A stretch of DNA of 38,153 bases from assembly GCA_005881175.1 (NCBI GenBank), contig VBEN01000017.1, positions 1 through 38,153 of the forward strand, in the 5' to 3' direction. Positions 30,648 through 38,153 of the stretch are shown here, piece by piece. The translations under genes and the position numbers were made by a program. The notes under the pieces are model-generated. The model was not told the DNA's origin, did not search any database, and saw nothing but the letters and a program-made list of their open reading frames with translations. The stretch's first letter is position 1, and each line of letters starts with the position of its first letter. This stretch comes from Chloroflexota bacterium (GTDB lineage: Bacteria > Chloroflexota > Dormibacteria > CF-121).

Positions 30648-31433
30648 CTAGCGGGCGTACTGCCGAATGCGACCGTTCTCGACGCAAAACAGGTGGTCGG
30701 ACACCGGAATGGCCGCCTCCCGGTGACGCTCCTGGACGTCGTGCCGCAGTCGTCCCAGCAACTGCGCCTGCTGACCGGCGGCGATCAACGACCCACGCTC
30801 CGGTACGCCCACGACCGGCACGTCCTCGAGCATCTCTTCCAGCCAGGCCCAGACCTCTGGCAGCAGCATCAACGCCGCGCCGTACGGCCGGGGGTCCACA
30901 TAGCTCAGCATCAGCATCCGGGGCCGCCCGTTTTTGTCGGTTTCCAGTCCGGTGAACTTCATTCCGTTGCGGAACATCAGGGCCAGGTTGGTGAGCGCGA
31001 TCACCTCGACGTGGTCCCGGCCGACGTTCCAGGCGGCCAGGTCCTGGGGCAGCAAGAACCGCATTCCCTGCGCGTAGTGAGCCGCGTAGGTCACCACCAT
31101 GTCGGTCAGCATCCGGCGATAGACGACCGGGCCGCCCGCCGAGTCCAGAAACGTGGCCGGCCGCAGCACCGGAAGAATCAGCGGCGCCCCGAACAGGGCT
31201 TCGCTGTCGCACTCCTGGTCGAGCCGGCGCAGCCGCGCCGCGAAGAGCCGGTCGAGCGCGGCCGGTTGTTCACGATACTGCTGGTAGAAGCTGTCCAGGT
31301 TGAAGCGCAGGTCCGTTTCCCGCACCCGGCGGATGGTCAACTGAAACGGCTCCGGTCCTTTCTTGACCGTCCAACCTGGACGCAGCGCGGTCAAGCGCTT
31401 GAGCACATGGTTCTGGAAGTCGTGGGCGTTCAT
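30648..31433 (-). CDS. DUF1444-like protein (YtpQ type)
   Basis: 262 residues from ATG 31433; an ATG at 31451 is an alternative. The larger open frame to 31619 overlaps the divergent gene and is rejected. Features are an N-terminal helix HDFQNHVLKRLTALRPGW, TIRRVRETDLRFNLDSFYQQY, LILPVLRPATFLDSAG and a C-terminal beta-rich part ending HLFCVENGRIRQYAR. The overall layout resembles DUF1444/YtpQ proteins of unknown role. It has no signal peptide or membrane helix. It is divergent from the TPR-zincin gene (74 bp between starts). Confidence 0.7.
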   Translation of the reverse strand: MNAHDFQNHVLKRLTALRPGWTVKKGPEPFQLTIRRVRETDLRFNLDSFYQQYREQPAALDRLFAARLRRLDQECDSEALFGAPLILPVLRPATFLDSAGGPVVYRRMLTDMVVTYAAHYAQGMRFLLPQDLAAWNVGRDHVEVIALTNLALMFRNGMKFTGLETDKNGRPRMLMLSYVDPRPYGAALMLLPEVWAWLEEMLEDVPVVGVPERGSLIAAGQQAQLLGRLRHDVQERHREAAIPVSDHLFCVENGRIRQYAR

Positions 31434-31506
31434 CGCCGTTTGCTGGCCCATTGCCGATGTAACGGGGGGCTTCAGGCAGGCTTGCAGGCTGCCGGCCGGC
31501 GACGCC

Positions 31507-32220
31507 ATGCCGCTTAGCCGATGGTTTTCCGGTGGGCGGCCGAGGCTCAGGGAGCGGGTGGTGAAGGGATTACAACAGGCTCGCGACGGTGACGTGGATG
31601 GCGCGATCGAAACGATCACCGAAAGGTTTCATGACGCGCTGACCGAACTGCAGGCCCTGCAACCACCGCAAGACGACGGATGGCTCCGGCTCGCGGCTCG
31701 GCTTGCATACCGCGCCGGCGACATGCCCGCCGCAGCAGATTATGCCGAGCGCGCGCTTGACCACGGTGAGGATGCGGCCACCTGGCACCTGCTGGGGCGG
31801 CTCCGGGTCTGGCTCAAACGTAGCGATGCGGTGGCCGCGTTTCGACGCGCAGCGTCCCTGGATCCCGATCGGTTCGTCCTCCCCTATCGGGTCAGCCGCG
31901 ACCGGTTCGCCCGGCTGGCTGAGCTCGCTCTGGATGGCGTTCCCGACACATTCCAGGCGAAGATGTCCAACACGATGATCGTGGTCGATGACCTTCCCGA
32001 CCTGGAGGCAGTCCGCGAGGGAGAGGATCCCGATCTGCTTGGGCTGTACGAGGGCGCCACCGTGCTGGAGCATGGCCTTCCCGAACGGATCGTGCTCTAC
32101 CAGCGCAATCACGAGAACATCGCCGCTGATGAGCGGGAGTTGGAGCGCGAGGTGCAGGAGACGATGCGGCACGAAATTGGCCACCACTTCGGCATGGAGG
32201 AGGACGAGCTGCCTTATTGA
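31507..32220 (+). CDS. TPR-containing zincin-like metallopeptidase
   Basis: 237 residues. The N-terminal half has tetratricopeptide-like helices (about 18-125; ARLAYRAGDMPAAADYAERAL and the LKRSDAVAAFRRAASLDP unit are the clearest). The C-terminal half is a minimal zincin domain with HEIGH at 222-226 in MRHEIGHHFGMEEDEL, with PDLLGLYEG and ERIVLYQRNHENIA before it, as in the DUF1025/metallopeptidase family of about 130 residues. The family is usually a stand-alone domain, so the TPR fusion is unusual. There is no signal peptide; the location is cytosolic. Substrate unknown. No Shine-Dalgarno is seen before the ATG. Confidence 0.85.
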   Translation: MPLSRWFSGGRPRLRERVVKGLQQARDGDVDGAIETITERFHDALTELQALQPPQDDGWLRLAARLAYRAGDMPAAADYAERALDHGEDAATWHLLGRLRVWLKRSDAVAAFRRAASLDPDRFVLPYRVSRDRFARLAELALDGVPDTFQAKMSNTMIVVDDLPDLEAVREGEDPDLLGLYEGATVLEHGLPERIVLYQRNHENIAADERELEREVQETMRHEIGHHFGMEEDELPY

Positions 32221-32226
32221 GTTGCG

Positions 32227-33039
32227 TCAGCTCTTGACCGGGAAAGGATTTCCCGACGGAGGCAGGATCAGACTGCCGCCCTGGTCGATCGTGTTGAGCG
32301 CGGCGATGAAGTCCCGGAAGCCTTGCGCAGGATCGTAGCCGGTTAGCGACCGGTAACAGGCGCCCAGCGTTCGTCCGCCCGTCGAGCAGATCGCGGGCCA
32401 GTCGAAGGTCAACTGCGAGTGCAGGTAATAGAGGAAGAGGTCACCGCAGCCCGACGCAATCTGGTCGGTGTCACCTGCGGAGTTGTCGTTGACGTAGTCG
32501 CGATGCCCGGATGCCCACCAATCCTGCTCGGTCTGGTTGAACTCGCCGGCGATCTCCGGATGCCGCTCGAAGGCCAGGACCCGCGAGAGGGACTCACCGT
32601 TGGTGAATCCGCAATCCCAGCCGTTGCTGATATCGGCTTCGAAGACCTCGACGACCTCAGCCATCAAGAACCCGGGGGCGAGGACTGGGTCGGAGAGGAC
32701 GTGCACGTCGGTGCCGGCACAGGTCATGTGGTAGGCGCCGCCCGCGTTCGGATCGGCATAAACGTAGAAGGGAAGGCTGGACGGGGTCAGGCCGCCGAAC
32801 CACTGCCGGGCCGCCTGAAAGTCCGCTTCGGCGCTGGCCAGCATCGCCCGCGCGGCGGCATCACCGTTCGCCGTGCCGTCGCTGAAGACGATGAAATTTG
32901 TGGTCTGCCCGGCTTTGCGCTCGCGAAGCGCCGCGGGGTGGCGCAGTCGATGAGCCCGCAGGATCTCCTTCGGAACAGCAGCGCCCGGGCGTAGAAAGAC
33001 ACGCACTGGCGCGCCGGAGCCAAAGAGGCCTCGGAACAT
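32227..33039 (-). CDS. Protein of unknown function, zincin-like in layout but lacking HExxH
   Basis: 270 residues. After about 45 basic N-terminal residues without a signal peptide, a folded domain begins with TTNFIVFSDG and a helix AEADFQAARQWFGG. Then come PFYVYADPNAGGAYHMTCAGT, LMAEVVEVFEADI, the Cys-containing GWDCGFTNGESLSRVLAFE and a C-terminal LFLYYLHSQLTFDWPAIC. The order of beta-strands and helices resembles clan-MA peptidases, with MAEVVEVFEA (126-135) where HExxH would be; the metal-binding His residues are missing. This is a weak structural analogy, not a family assignment. It starts 15 nt after the dodecin stop and has no Shine-Dalgarno. Confidence 0.7.
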   Translation of the reverse strand: MFRGLFGSGAPVRVFLRPGAAVPKEILRAHRLRHPAALRERKAGQTTNFIVFSDGTANGDAAARAMLASAEADFQAARQWFGGLTPSSLPFYVYADPNAGGAYHMTCAGTDVHVLSDPVLAPGFLMAEVVEVFEADISNGWDCGFTNGESLSRVLAFERHPEIAGEFNQTEQDWWASGHRDYVNDNSAGDTDQIASGCGDLFLYYLHSQLTFDWPAICSTGGRTLGACYRSLTGYDPAQGFRDFIAALNTIDQGGSLILPPSGNPFPVKS

Positions 33040-33054
33040 GCGAGCCGCCGCCCG

Positions 33055-33288
33055 TTAAGCCTTCTTTTTCGTCGGGGTGGCGCCGGTACCCTCGATCCGA
33101 AATCCGATCCGGACCAGTACCTGATACTCCGTGAGCTTGTTGTTCTGGACGACGGCCTTCGACTCGGCGACTTCCACGGTCTCGATCCCGCGGACCGTTT
33201 TCGCCGCCTCATTGACGGCCTCCCGCGCTGCATCGCTCCAACTCTGCTTCGAGGTTCCTACCAGCTCGAGAATTTTCAGAACTGCCAT
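33055..33288 (-). CDS. Dodecin
   Basis: Small flavin- (and in some bacteria CoA-) binding dodecameric storage protein, 77 residues. The sequence has the dodecin pattern of strand-helix-two strands: VLKILELVGTSKQSWSDAAREAV, with the S-x-x-S-W-x-x-A motif, NEAAKTVRGIETVEVAES, NKLTEYQVLVRIGFRIEG, and a lysine-rich C-terminal tail slightly longer than usual. A strong Shine-Dalgarno (taggagg) is 4-5 nt upstream. It lies 9 nt downstream of the transketolase stop and 15 nt upstream of the unknown gene, so all three probably share an mRNA. Confidence 0.94.
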   Translation of the reverse strand: MAVLKILELVGTSKQSWSDAAREAVNEAAKTVRGIETVEVAESKAVVQNNKLTEYQVLVRIGFRIEGTGATPTKKKA

Positions 33289-33297
33289 CCCTGCCTC

Positions 33298-35172
33298 CTA
33301 TAGCCCATAGAGTCGCTTGGCCGCCGCCACGATATGCCGCGGTGAAATCTCCGCCTTGTCCATCAACTCCGCCGGCTTGCCCGATCCGGGAAGGTGCCGG
33401 ACCGCAAGATGCACGATGCGCGGAGGATCCATATCCGCCGCCAGCGCCTCCATCACGGCGGCACCGAGTCCCCCCTCCGGATAGTGGTCTTCAACGACGA
33501 TCAACCGGCCGCGTGTCATGGCCGCCGCCTCTCGCAGGGTGACCCGGTCGACCGGCTTGACGCTGTACAGGTCGATCACCCGGCTCTTGATGCCTTCGCG
33601 TTCCAGATCGTCGGCGGCCGCCAGGCAGTTGTGCAGCGTCACGCCGGCGCCGATCAGCGTCACCCGATCGTTGGGGTCGCTGCGAACCAGCTTTGAGCCG
33701 CCGATATGGAATTCGACGTCGTCCTCATAGAGCACGGGATAGGCGCCCCTGGTCGTGCGGATGTAGCTGATGCCGGATTGATCAGCCATGGCCTTCACCA
33801 GATGCGCGGTCGATGTCGCGTCCGACGGGTACAGGACCGTCGAGCCATGCACGGCCCGCATCGCGGCCAGGTCCTCGAGTGCCATCTGCGACGGACCGTC
33901 CTCACCGATCTCGACGCCGGCGTGTGAACCGCAGAGGCGGATGTTGGCTTCCGAGATCGCCGCCATTCGGATGAAGTCATAAGCCCTAGAAAGAAAGGCG
34001 GCAAAGGTGGATGCGAAGGGGATGTAATGGCGCGCGCTCATACCAACCGCCGCGGCGACCAGCTGCTGCTCGGCGATGAACATTTCGAAGTAGCGCTCCG
34101 GATAGGCCTTCGCGAACTCCTCGGCGAAGGTGGAGTTGCCCACTTCTCCGTCCATCGCCACCACCGTGGGCCGGGCAGCGAGAGCTTTGAGCGCATCCCC
34201 GTAGGCTTTGCGGGTCGCCACCTTGTCCCCTTTCTTATAGGTAGGGAGGGTGACGTTGACCTTGCCATCCTTGATGGCTGGCTCGCCCGGCTCTGGTTTC
34301 AGTCCATCGATCCGGAGATGACGGACCCCGCCCAGCTCCGCGATGGCACGCTCCGCCATATCGGGGGGCAACGCCTTGCCATGCCAGCCATCCTTGTTCT
34401 CGATCTCAGTGAAGCCCTTTCCCTTGACGGTGCGTGCGATCACCACCGTCGGCTTAGCGGTAGCCTCCCGCGCCTGCTCCAGGGCCTGATCGATCTGCTC
34501 CAGGTCGTGGCCATCGATCACGACGGCGCGGCATCCGAACGCCTGGACCCGGTCGCGATAATGGTCGGTCTCCCATTCGTATTCGGTTGGGCCCCGCTGG
34601 CCGAGCCGGTTGATATCGAAGATCGCGGTGAAGTTCGAGAGGCCGTAGTAGCCGGCCTTGTCGAGGCCCTCCCAGATGGAGCCCTCCGTCAGCTCGCTGT
34701 CGCCGGTGAGGGTCCATACGTGATACGGCAGCTGATCCAGTTTGCGGCCGGCGAGCGCCACGCCTACCGCGATCGGCAGCCCTTGCCCCAGCGAGCCGGT
34801 GGCGACATCGACCCAGGGCAGCGCCGGGGTGGGATGGCCCTGCAGGCGCGAACCGAACTTGCGAAACGTCAGCATCTCGTCGTCGGTGATCACACCGACC
34901 GCCTTGAAGATGGCGTAGAGCAGCGGCGACGCATGGCCTTTAGAGAAGATCAGGTGGTCGTTGTTCGGCTGTTGCGGATCGTTCCAGTCATAGAGGAAGT
35001 ACCGCGTGATCAGCACCGCCATCAGGTCGGCGGCCGACATCGATGAGGTGGGATGGCCGGAGCCCGCGGTGGTGCTCGATCGGATGCTGTCGACCCGCAG
35101 CTGTTGACCGAGCTCCCGGATGAAGTCGAAGCCCTGGCTTGTGCGGACCTCTGTTACGGAACTCTTTACCAT
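33298..35172 (-). CDS. tkt: Transketolase
   Basis: ThDP-dependent transfer of two-carbon ketol units in the pentose phosphate pathway. 624 residues, full three-domain chain, similar in size to the short animal-type enzymes rather than to E. coli TktA. SGHPTSSMSAADLMAVL, FSKGHASPLLYA (His near 80), ThDP-binding GDSE (157-160, where GDGE is usual) through DIN (186-188), and in the Pyr domain AEQQLVAAAVG with its conserved Glu and RTTRGAYPV. The start ATG at 35172 has GGGGTGA Shine-Dalgarno. The longer upstream frame is non-homologous. It is followed by dodecin after 9 nt and preceded by the helicase gene after 40 bp. Confidence 0.96.
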   Translation of the reverse strand: MVKSSVTEVRTSQGFDFIRELGQQLRVDSIRSSTTAGSGHPTSSMSAADLMAVLITRYFLYDWNDPQQPNNDHLIFSKGHASPLLYAIFKAVGVITDDEMLTFRKFGSRLQGHPTPALPWVDVATGSLGQGLPIAVGVALAGRKLDQLPYHVWTLTGDSELTEGSIWEGLDKAGYYGLSNFTAIFDINRLGQRGPTEYEWETDHYRDRVQAFGCRAVVIDGHDLEQIDQALEQAREATAKPTVVIARTVKGKGFTEIENKDGWHGKALPPDMAERAIAELGGVRHLRIDGLKPEPGEPAIKDGKVNVTLPTYKKGDKVATRKAYGDALKALAARPTVVAMDGEVGNSTFAEEFAKAYPERYFEMFIAEQQLVAAAVGMSARHYIPFASTFAAFLSRAYDFIRMAAISEANIRLCGSHAGVEIGEDGPSQMALEDLAAMRAVHGSTVLYPSDATSTAHLVKAMADQSGISYIRTTRGAYPVLYEDDVEFHIGGSKLVRSDPNDRVTLIGAGVTLHNCLAAADDLEREGIKSRVIDLYSVKPVDRVTLREAAAMTRGRLIVVEDHYPEGGLGAAVMEALAADMDPPRIVHLAVRHLPGSGKPAELMDKAEISPRHIVAAAKRLYGL

Positions 35173-35212
35173 CGGCTCACCCCGTTTCGGATTGGACGTC
35201 CCTTGCCCTAGA

Positions 35213-36499
35213 TTAGCCTCCCGCGGATGCGCGATGCTGGTCGGAGCGATACGGTCGGCCTCCCCGCGGACGGCGGCGACGGCGGTTCCACGGCTCGGCA
35301 GGCCGAGTGTCGCGCCGCGCGGCGCCCGCCTGGCTGTGGCCGTTGGGATGAGCTTCGACGAGCGACGCGGCAACATAGCGCCAGTCGCCCTCGGTCAGCA
35401 GGTGCTTGACGTCAACCTCCGGCAGCGCGGGCGCACCCTGGCGGCGCAGCATGCGCCAGGCCGGCTCGTCCTCGGGGGTGAGAAACGTCAGCGCCCGGCC
35501 TTTGACGCCCATGCGCGCGGTGCGCCCGACGCGGTGAGTCAGCCACTGCGGAGAGTCAGGCAGGTCGTAGTTGATCACCAGGTCCACATGGCTGATGTCG
35601 AGGCCGCGGGCCGCCACGTTGGTCGCCACGAGGACATTCGTGCGGAGCCCACGAAAGGCATCCATGGTGCGATCACGAACGTTCTGGGACAGATTGCCCT
35701 GCAGGTCCGCGCTGTCGTGGCCCAGGTTGCGGAGCTCGCGGCTCAACTTGCGCACACCATATTTGGTCCGACCAAAGACGATGGCTGAACCCCGATGGTT
35801 GCGAAGCAGCCGGCTCAATGTCCGGAGCTTTTCGGGACGAGCGACTCGAAGCAGCCCGTGCTCGAGCGCGTCCTCGGCGGGGGCGGCGATCGAAATCCGG
35901 ACCGGGTTATCGAGGTGCCGTTGAATCATGCGCGTAACCCAGTCAGGCATCGTGGCCGAGGCCAGGACGATCTGGGGTTCGTAGGTCAGTTCGATAATCC
36001 GCTCGACATCTGGCGCGAACCCGGCATCCAGCATCTCATCACCCTCATCGAGGACCAGGAGCTGGACCCGGCTCAGGGACAGCCGGCGACGAGACACCAT
36101 GTCGAGGATGCGGCCGGGAGTGCCAATCACGAGGTCGACGCCATTCCGTAAGGCCTGCTCCTGGGTGACGTAGCCGACACCGCCGTAGACCAGCGCGGAT
36201 TTCAGCCCGGTGCTGAGCGATTGGAAGACACGCTCCACCTGAATCGCCAGCTCACGAGTCGGCGTGACGACAAGAGCGCGCGGCCCCGGCCCGTTCACCG
36301 CCAGCAGCCGTTCCACGAGCGGGAGGATGAAGGCCAGCGTCTTCCCGGACCCGGTGGGCGCCTGGATGACGACGTCGCGGCCGAGCCGCAGCGGCGGGAT
36401 GGCCTCGAGCTGGACGGTCACGGGAGTGTCGATCGAATTGCGGGCGAGCGCGGTGAGTAGGCGGGCACTCAGGCCCAGGTCAGCAAACGTTGCGGTCAA
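35213..36499 (-). CDS. DEAD-box-type ATP-dependent RNA helicase with DEGD motif II
   Basis: 428 residues, two RecA-like domains plus a basic tail. Q-motif region with TPVTVQLEAIP, motif I APTGSGKT (47-54), Ia PTRELAIQ, GTPGR, motif II DEGD (151-154) in place of DEAD, motif III SAT (181-183), motif IV IVFGRTK, motif V NVAARGLDI and motif VI HRVGRTARMG. The tail is rich in Arg/Gly/Asn (NRRRRRPRGGRPYR) and probably binds RNA. The likely roles are ribosome assembly and mRNA remodelling in the cold. The start is TTG at 36499 with GAGGAG at 8-nt spacing, and the Shine-Dalgarno lies in a hairpin loop. It probably shares an operon with tkt. Confidence 0.93.
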   Translation of the reverse strand: MTATFADLGLSARLLTALARNSIDTPVTVQLEAIPPLRLGRDVVIQAPTGSGKTLAFILPLVERLLAVNGPGPRALVVTPTRELAIQVERVFQSLSTGLKSALVYGGVGYVTQEQALRNGVDLVIGTPGRILDMVSRRRLSLSRVQLLVLDEGDEMLDAGFAPDVERIIELTYEPQIVLASATMPDWVTRMIQRHLDNPVRISIAAPAEDALEHGLLRVARPEKLRTLSRLLRNHRGSAIVFGRTKYGVRKLSRELRNLGHDSADLQGNLSQNVRDRTMDAFRGLRTNVLVATNVAARGLDISHVDLVINYDLPDSPQWLTHRVGRTARMGVKGRALTFLTPEDEPAWRMLRRQGAPALPEVDVKHLLTEGDWRYVAASLVEAHPNGHSQAGAARRDTRPAEPWNRRRRRPRGGRPYRSDQHRASAGG

Positions 36500-36523
36500 G
36501 AGGGATACTCCTCGGTCCCCTCT
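36499..36523 (-). promoter_or_regulatory. Hairpin presenting the helicase ribosome binding site
   Basis: On the minus strand AGAGGG (36523-36518) pairs with CCCTCT (36504-36499). The 13-nt loop contains the Shine-Dalgarno GAGGAG (36513-36508), and the last stem base is the first base of the TTG start. This could act as a temperature-sensitive or protein-controlled translation switch. It is inferred from base pairing only. Confidence 0.4.
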
Positions 36524-36654
36524 ACCTTTCTTTTGATTGCCGCGATCTTCAGGACACCGTTCTAAGACGGGGAGGAGAACCGAGAGCGGGCGACCTGTTA
36601 TCTAATGAGGTCCCTGGTAGTGTACCAGCTTTAGCGACGACCTAAACCCCCGTG

Positions 36655-37191
36655 TTACGGCGTCGCTTCCGGGAGACAGGTCCATGTGCCGCTCAATGTG
36701 CGATCGGGCAAGTCGATTCGCAATGCGCCCGACGTTTCGCCGTGGTCGACCGTCAGGGTCACGGTTTTCGTCTGAGCGAGACGGTCCGGAGCCGGTACCA
36801 GGTAGACGTCGCCAAGAACGATTCCCCCCTTGGCGGGGTCGTACTTGAGCTGCTGATTGAGGTCGCTGGAGAACGTCCCCGGACCGGGATAGCCGCTCAC
36901 CCTCAATACCAGCTTGTAGTGGGGGGATGAGGCCGGCACCCAGAGTTGGAGAACAAAAACTTTTACGTGCCTGATCTCGTTGTTCAGGCCCTCGGTGCTC
37001 TGAGACGTCTGGCAGCTGCCGTGACCGTCCGAAAACGACCGCTCGTCGGCTCCGGTCACTGCCATGTTCTGCTCGCTGACTCGGACGCTGGCGTATCCGC
37101 AACCCGAGCTGCCGATGCAGTCCTCGTGGATCGGGGCCGGGATACATGATGACGCGATCAGTGCCACGATGGCGGCGAGCAACATCCGCAC
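36655..37191 (-). CDS. Putative lipoprotein, unknown function
   Basis: 178 residues. Short lipoprotein signal (MLLAAIVALIASSC, lipobox IASSC). The mature part is Cys-containing near the N-terminus (EDCIGSSGCGYAS), then predominantly beta (HVKVFVLQLWVPASS, YKLVLRVSGYPGPG, IVLGDVYLVPAP, KTVTLTVDHGE, GTWTCLPEA), suggesting an Ig-like or lipocalin-like surface domain. The start is GTG at 37191 or ATG at 37185; the latter gives a more compact signal. No Shine-Dalgarno is seen. It lies on the same strand 47 bp after tRNA-Glu. Family not recognised. The 155-bp gap from 36500 to 36654 downstream holds the helicase leader and a small hairpin (36614-36628). Confidence 0.7.
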   Translation of the reverse strand: MRMLLAAIVALIASSCIPAPIHEDCIGSSGCGYASVRVSEQNMAVTGADERSFSDGHGSCQTSQSTEGLNNEIRHVKVFVLQLWVPASSPHYKLVLRVSGYPGPGTFSSDLNQQLKYDPAKGGIVLGDVYLVPAPDRLAQTKTVTLTVDHGETSGALRIDLPDRTLSGTWTCLPEATP

Positions 37192-37238
37192 AACGGAGCA
37201 ACGCCCGGTCTTTGGCGCACTTGCCTGCTGGGCGGGGT

Positions 37239-37310
37239 TACCCCCAGGCGGAATCGAACCGCCGTTCCGGCCTTGAAAGGGCCGTGTCCTAGCCGCTAGA
37301 CGATGGGGGC
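37239..37310 (-). tRNA. tRNA-Glu (TTC)
   Basis: A complete cloverleaf on the minus strand. Acceptor GCCCCCA pairs with TGGGGGT (first pair a G.U wobble, seen in other high-GC Gram-positives), discriminator A. The D-arm contains GTCTAGCGGCTAGGAC. Anticodon stem CGGCC/GGCCG with loop CTTTCAA, anticodon TTC at 37277-37275. T-arm GGCGG-TTCGATT-CCGCC. CCA is not encoded. The gene ends within a GGGG-rich region before the lipoprotein gene. Confidence 0.95.
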
Positions 37311-37357
37311 CTCGGGAGCATCCATGCTAGCAAGGCACGCCGACTGGGTCGCCTCTG

Positions 37358-38153
37358 TTACTCGCCCCAGCGAGTCTTGAGCCGCTCGTAGGCGAGGGCA
37401 ATCAAAGTCTGGGCGGTGTATTCCCAGTTCCGGCTCTGCGACCAGGTCACCACCAGGGCTCGGGTGGCCAGCGACAAGGCCTCATAGATGGGGAAGCGCG
37501 CTCCCAGGTAATCCGGGCAGACGGCCAGATAGGCATCGAGGAAAATCCGCCGAGCTTCCGCAGCCGCCGCCGTGTCTGACCAATCTTTTGGCACCGATGG
37601 CGCAAGATGCCCGCAGTACTTGCCCAGGTCAAAGCTGGGCTCCGCCTGGACGAAGTACTCCACATCGATAAGGCCGAAGTGGGTCCCGTCGTACAGAAAC
37701 TGGTTGTATTTGTAGTCACCGTGGGAGGGGACGGGTGCCTCCGGCGGCACACGGTCAGCTTTAGCGCTGATTTGCCTGAGGAGATCGCGGAGTGCCAGGT
37801 AGACGCTGGGCGACGACATCTTGAATTCCTCAAGGCGGTTCAGAAGGCGATCGATTTCCACATTCACCGTATGCGGGGTGCCAGCGGTGATGCCGGAGCT
37901 GTGAATGTGTCCGATGGTCCGCCCCGCCGCTTCACATTGCGCCAGGAAGATATCCGAACCGCGATCGCCCTCGATCTCCTCTCCGAAAACCTCCGATTGC
38001 AGTAGAAGGTCGAACTTTGGGTAATAACCCAGCGGCTCAGACAGGACGAGCTCGCCGCTTGCGCGGGCAGGGAGATCCCAGAGCGCTTTCATGACGTCAT
38101 AGGTCAGTTTTCCGCGGCGACTGTGCTGGACCTTTCCGTACACGTTTAGCGGT
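37358..38153 (-). CDS. Aminoglycoside phosphotransferase (APH)-family kinase, partial
   Basis: The frame is open from the right edge (5' end missing) to a TGA at 37358, about 265 codons visible. The C-lobe of the APH/choline kinase fold is intact: catalytic loop HGDYKYNQFL (about 141-150 counting from the GTG at 38143), metal-binding Asp in GLIDVEYFVQAEPSFDLGKY, and a helical tail. Upstream, helical regions such as EAAGRTIGHIHSSG correspond to the hinge and core. The family phosphorylates small hydroxylated molecules (sugars, antibiotics, amino alcohols); nothing here reveals the substrate, and resistance should not be assumed. It lies upstream of tRNA-Glu on the same strand. Confidence 0.85.
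   Translation of the reverse strand, partial: PLNVYGKVQHSRRGKLTYDVMKALWDLPARASGELVLSEPLGYYPKFDLLLQSEVFGEEIEGDRGSDIFLAQCEAAGRTIGHIHSSGITAGTPHTVNVEIDRLLNRLEEFKMSSPSVYLALRDLLRQISAKADRVPPEAPVPSHGDYKYNQFLYDGTHFGLIDVEYFVQAEPSFDLGKYCGHLAPSVPKDWSDTAAAAEARRIFLDAYLAVCPDYLGARFPIYEALSLATRALVVTWSQSRNWEYTAQTLIALAYERLKTRWGE

Noticed and set aside
37239-37310. G1.U72 pair in tRNA-Glu as an anomaly
   Set aside because: The GGGGGTA 3' end is, as far as I recall, common in tRNA-Glu of high-GC Gram-positive bacteria.
1-38153. CRISPR arrays, insertion sequences, integrases, toxin-antitoxin or phage-defence genes
   Set aside because: Looked for direct-repeat arrays, terminal inverted repeats with transposase-like frames, and defence-type domains. 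None seen.

Overview
The window looks like a chromosomal segment of a high-GC, free-living soil-type bacterium of the Terrabacteria. Candidatus Dormibacterota or a terrestrial Chloroflexota lineage is my best guess, with actinobacteria as the alternative. The reasons are the high GC, a B12-dependent class II ribonucleotide reductase, an F420-type PPOX flavoprotein, an Rv0338c-like membrane Fe-S oxidoreductase, many GTG/TTG starts and several genes with leaderless-type promoters. I see no insertion sequence, prophage, CRISPR array or integrase. One tRNA gene (Glu, TTC) is present.

Layout. 1-2.5 kb: partial membrane Fe-S oxidoreductase, coaE, a small membrane protein and an exported helical protein. 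2.7-7.0 kb: secreted TIGR03118-type protein, CaiB/BaiF CoA-transferase, divergent polX and an unknown gene. 7.0-9.8 kb: two small unknown genes and a probable operon of ECF sigma factor, putative anti-sigma membrane protein, 50-aa protein and galU. 9.8-12.6 kb: threonine catabolism (tdh-kbl), a small Lrp-type RAM domain protein and a PPOX flavoprotein. 12.6-16.3 kb: a 21-residue lysine-rich microprotein, an unexplained intergenic stretch that may encode a small RNA, a Cys-rich mini-protein and nrdJ with candidate NrdR boxes. 16.3-20.2 kb: two small genes, typA, an alpha/beta hydrolase and a DUF4383 protein. 20.2-26.1 kb: compact histidine-degradation operon hutH-hutU-hutI-ftcD-cyclodeaminase. 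26.2-28.9 kb: two solute-binding proteins without transporter partners around a membrane protein. 29.0-32.2 kb: DapA/HOGA-family aldolase, rhomboid protease, DUF1444-like protein and a TPR-zincin. 32.2-36.5 kb: unknown protein, dodecin, transketolase and a DEAD-box-type helicase. 36.6-38.2 kb: lipoprotein, tRNA-Glu and a partial aminoglycoside-phosphotransferase-like kinase.

How the genes work together. Much of the window is amino-acid catabolism feeding one-carbon and central metabolism. Histidine goes to glutamate plus methenyl-tetrahydrofolate. Threonine goes to glycine plus acetyl-CoA, although kbl carries a conspicuous 40-residue internal deletion. Possibly 4-hydroxy-2-oxoglutarate goes to pyruvate plus glyoxylate. 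The rest is housekeeping: CoA, UDP-glucose, deoxyribonucleotides, translation GTPase and pentose phosphates.

The most unusual signals are: two divergent gene pairs whose start codons lie 18-28 bp apart and whose -10 hexamers overlap on opposite strands; a CTG start for ftcD; the 21-aa lysine-rich gene behind a perfect Shine-Dalgarno, with a C(UUCG)G hairpin downstream that fits only one strand; the internal deletion in kbl; tandem NrdR-like boxes at 32-bp spacing near nrdJ; and a perfect 13-bp inverted repeat that contains a stop codon. I do not see a clearly new multi-gene system such as a defence island or biosynthetic cluster.
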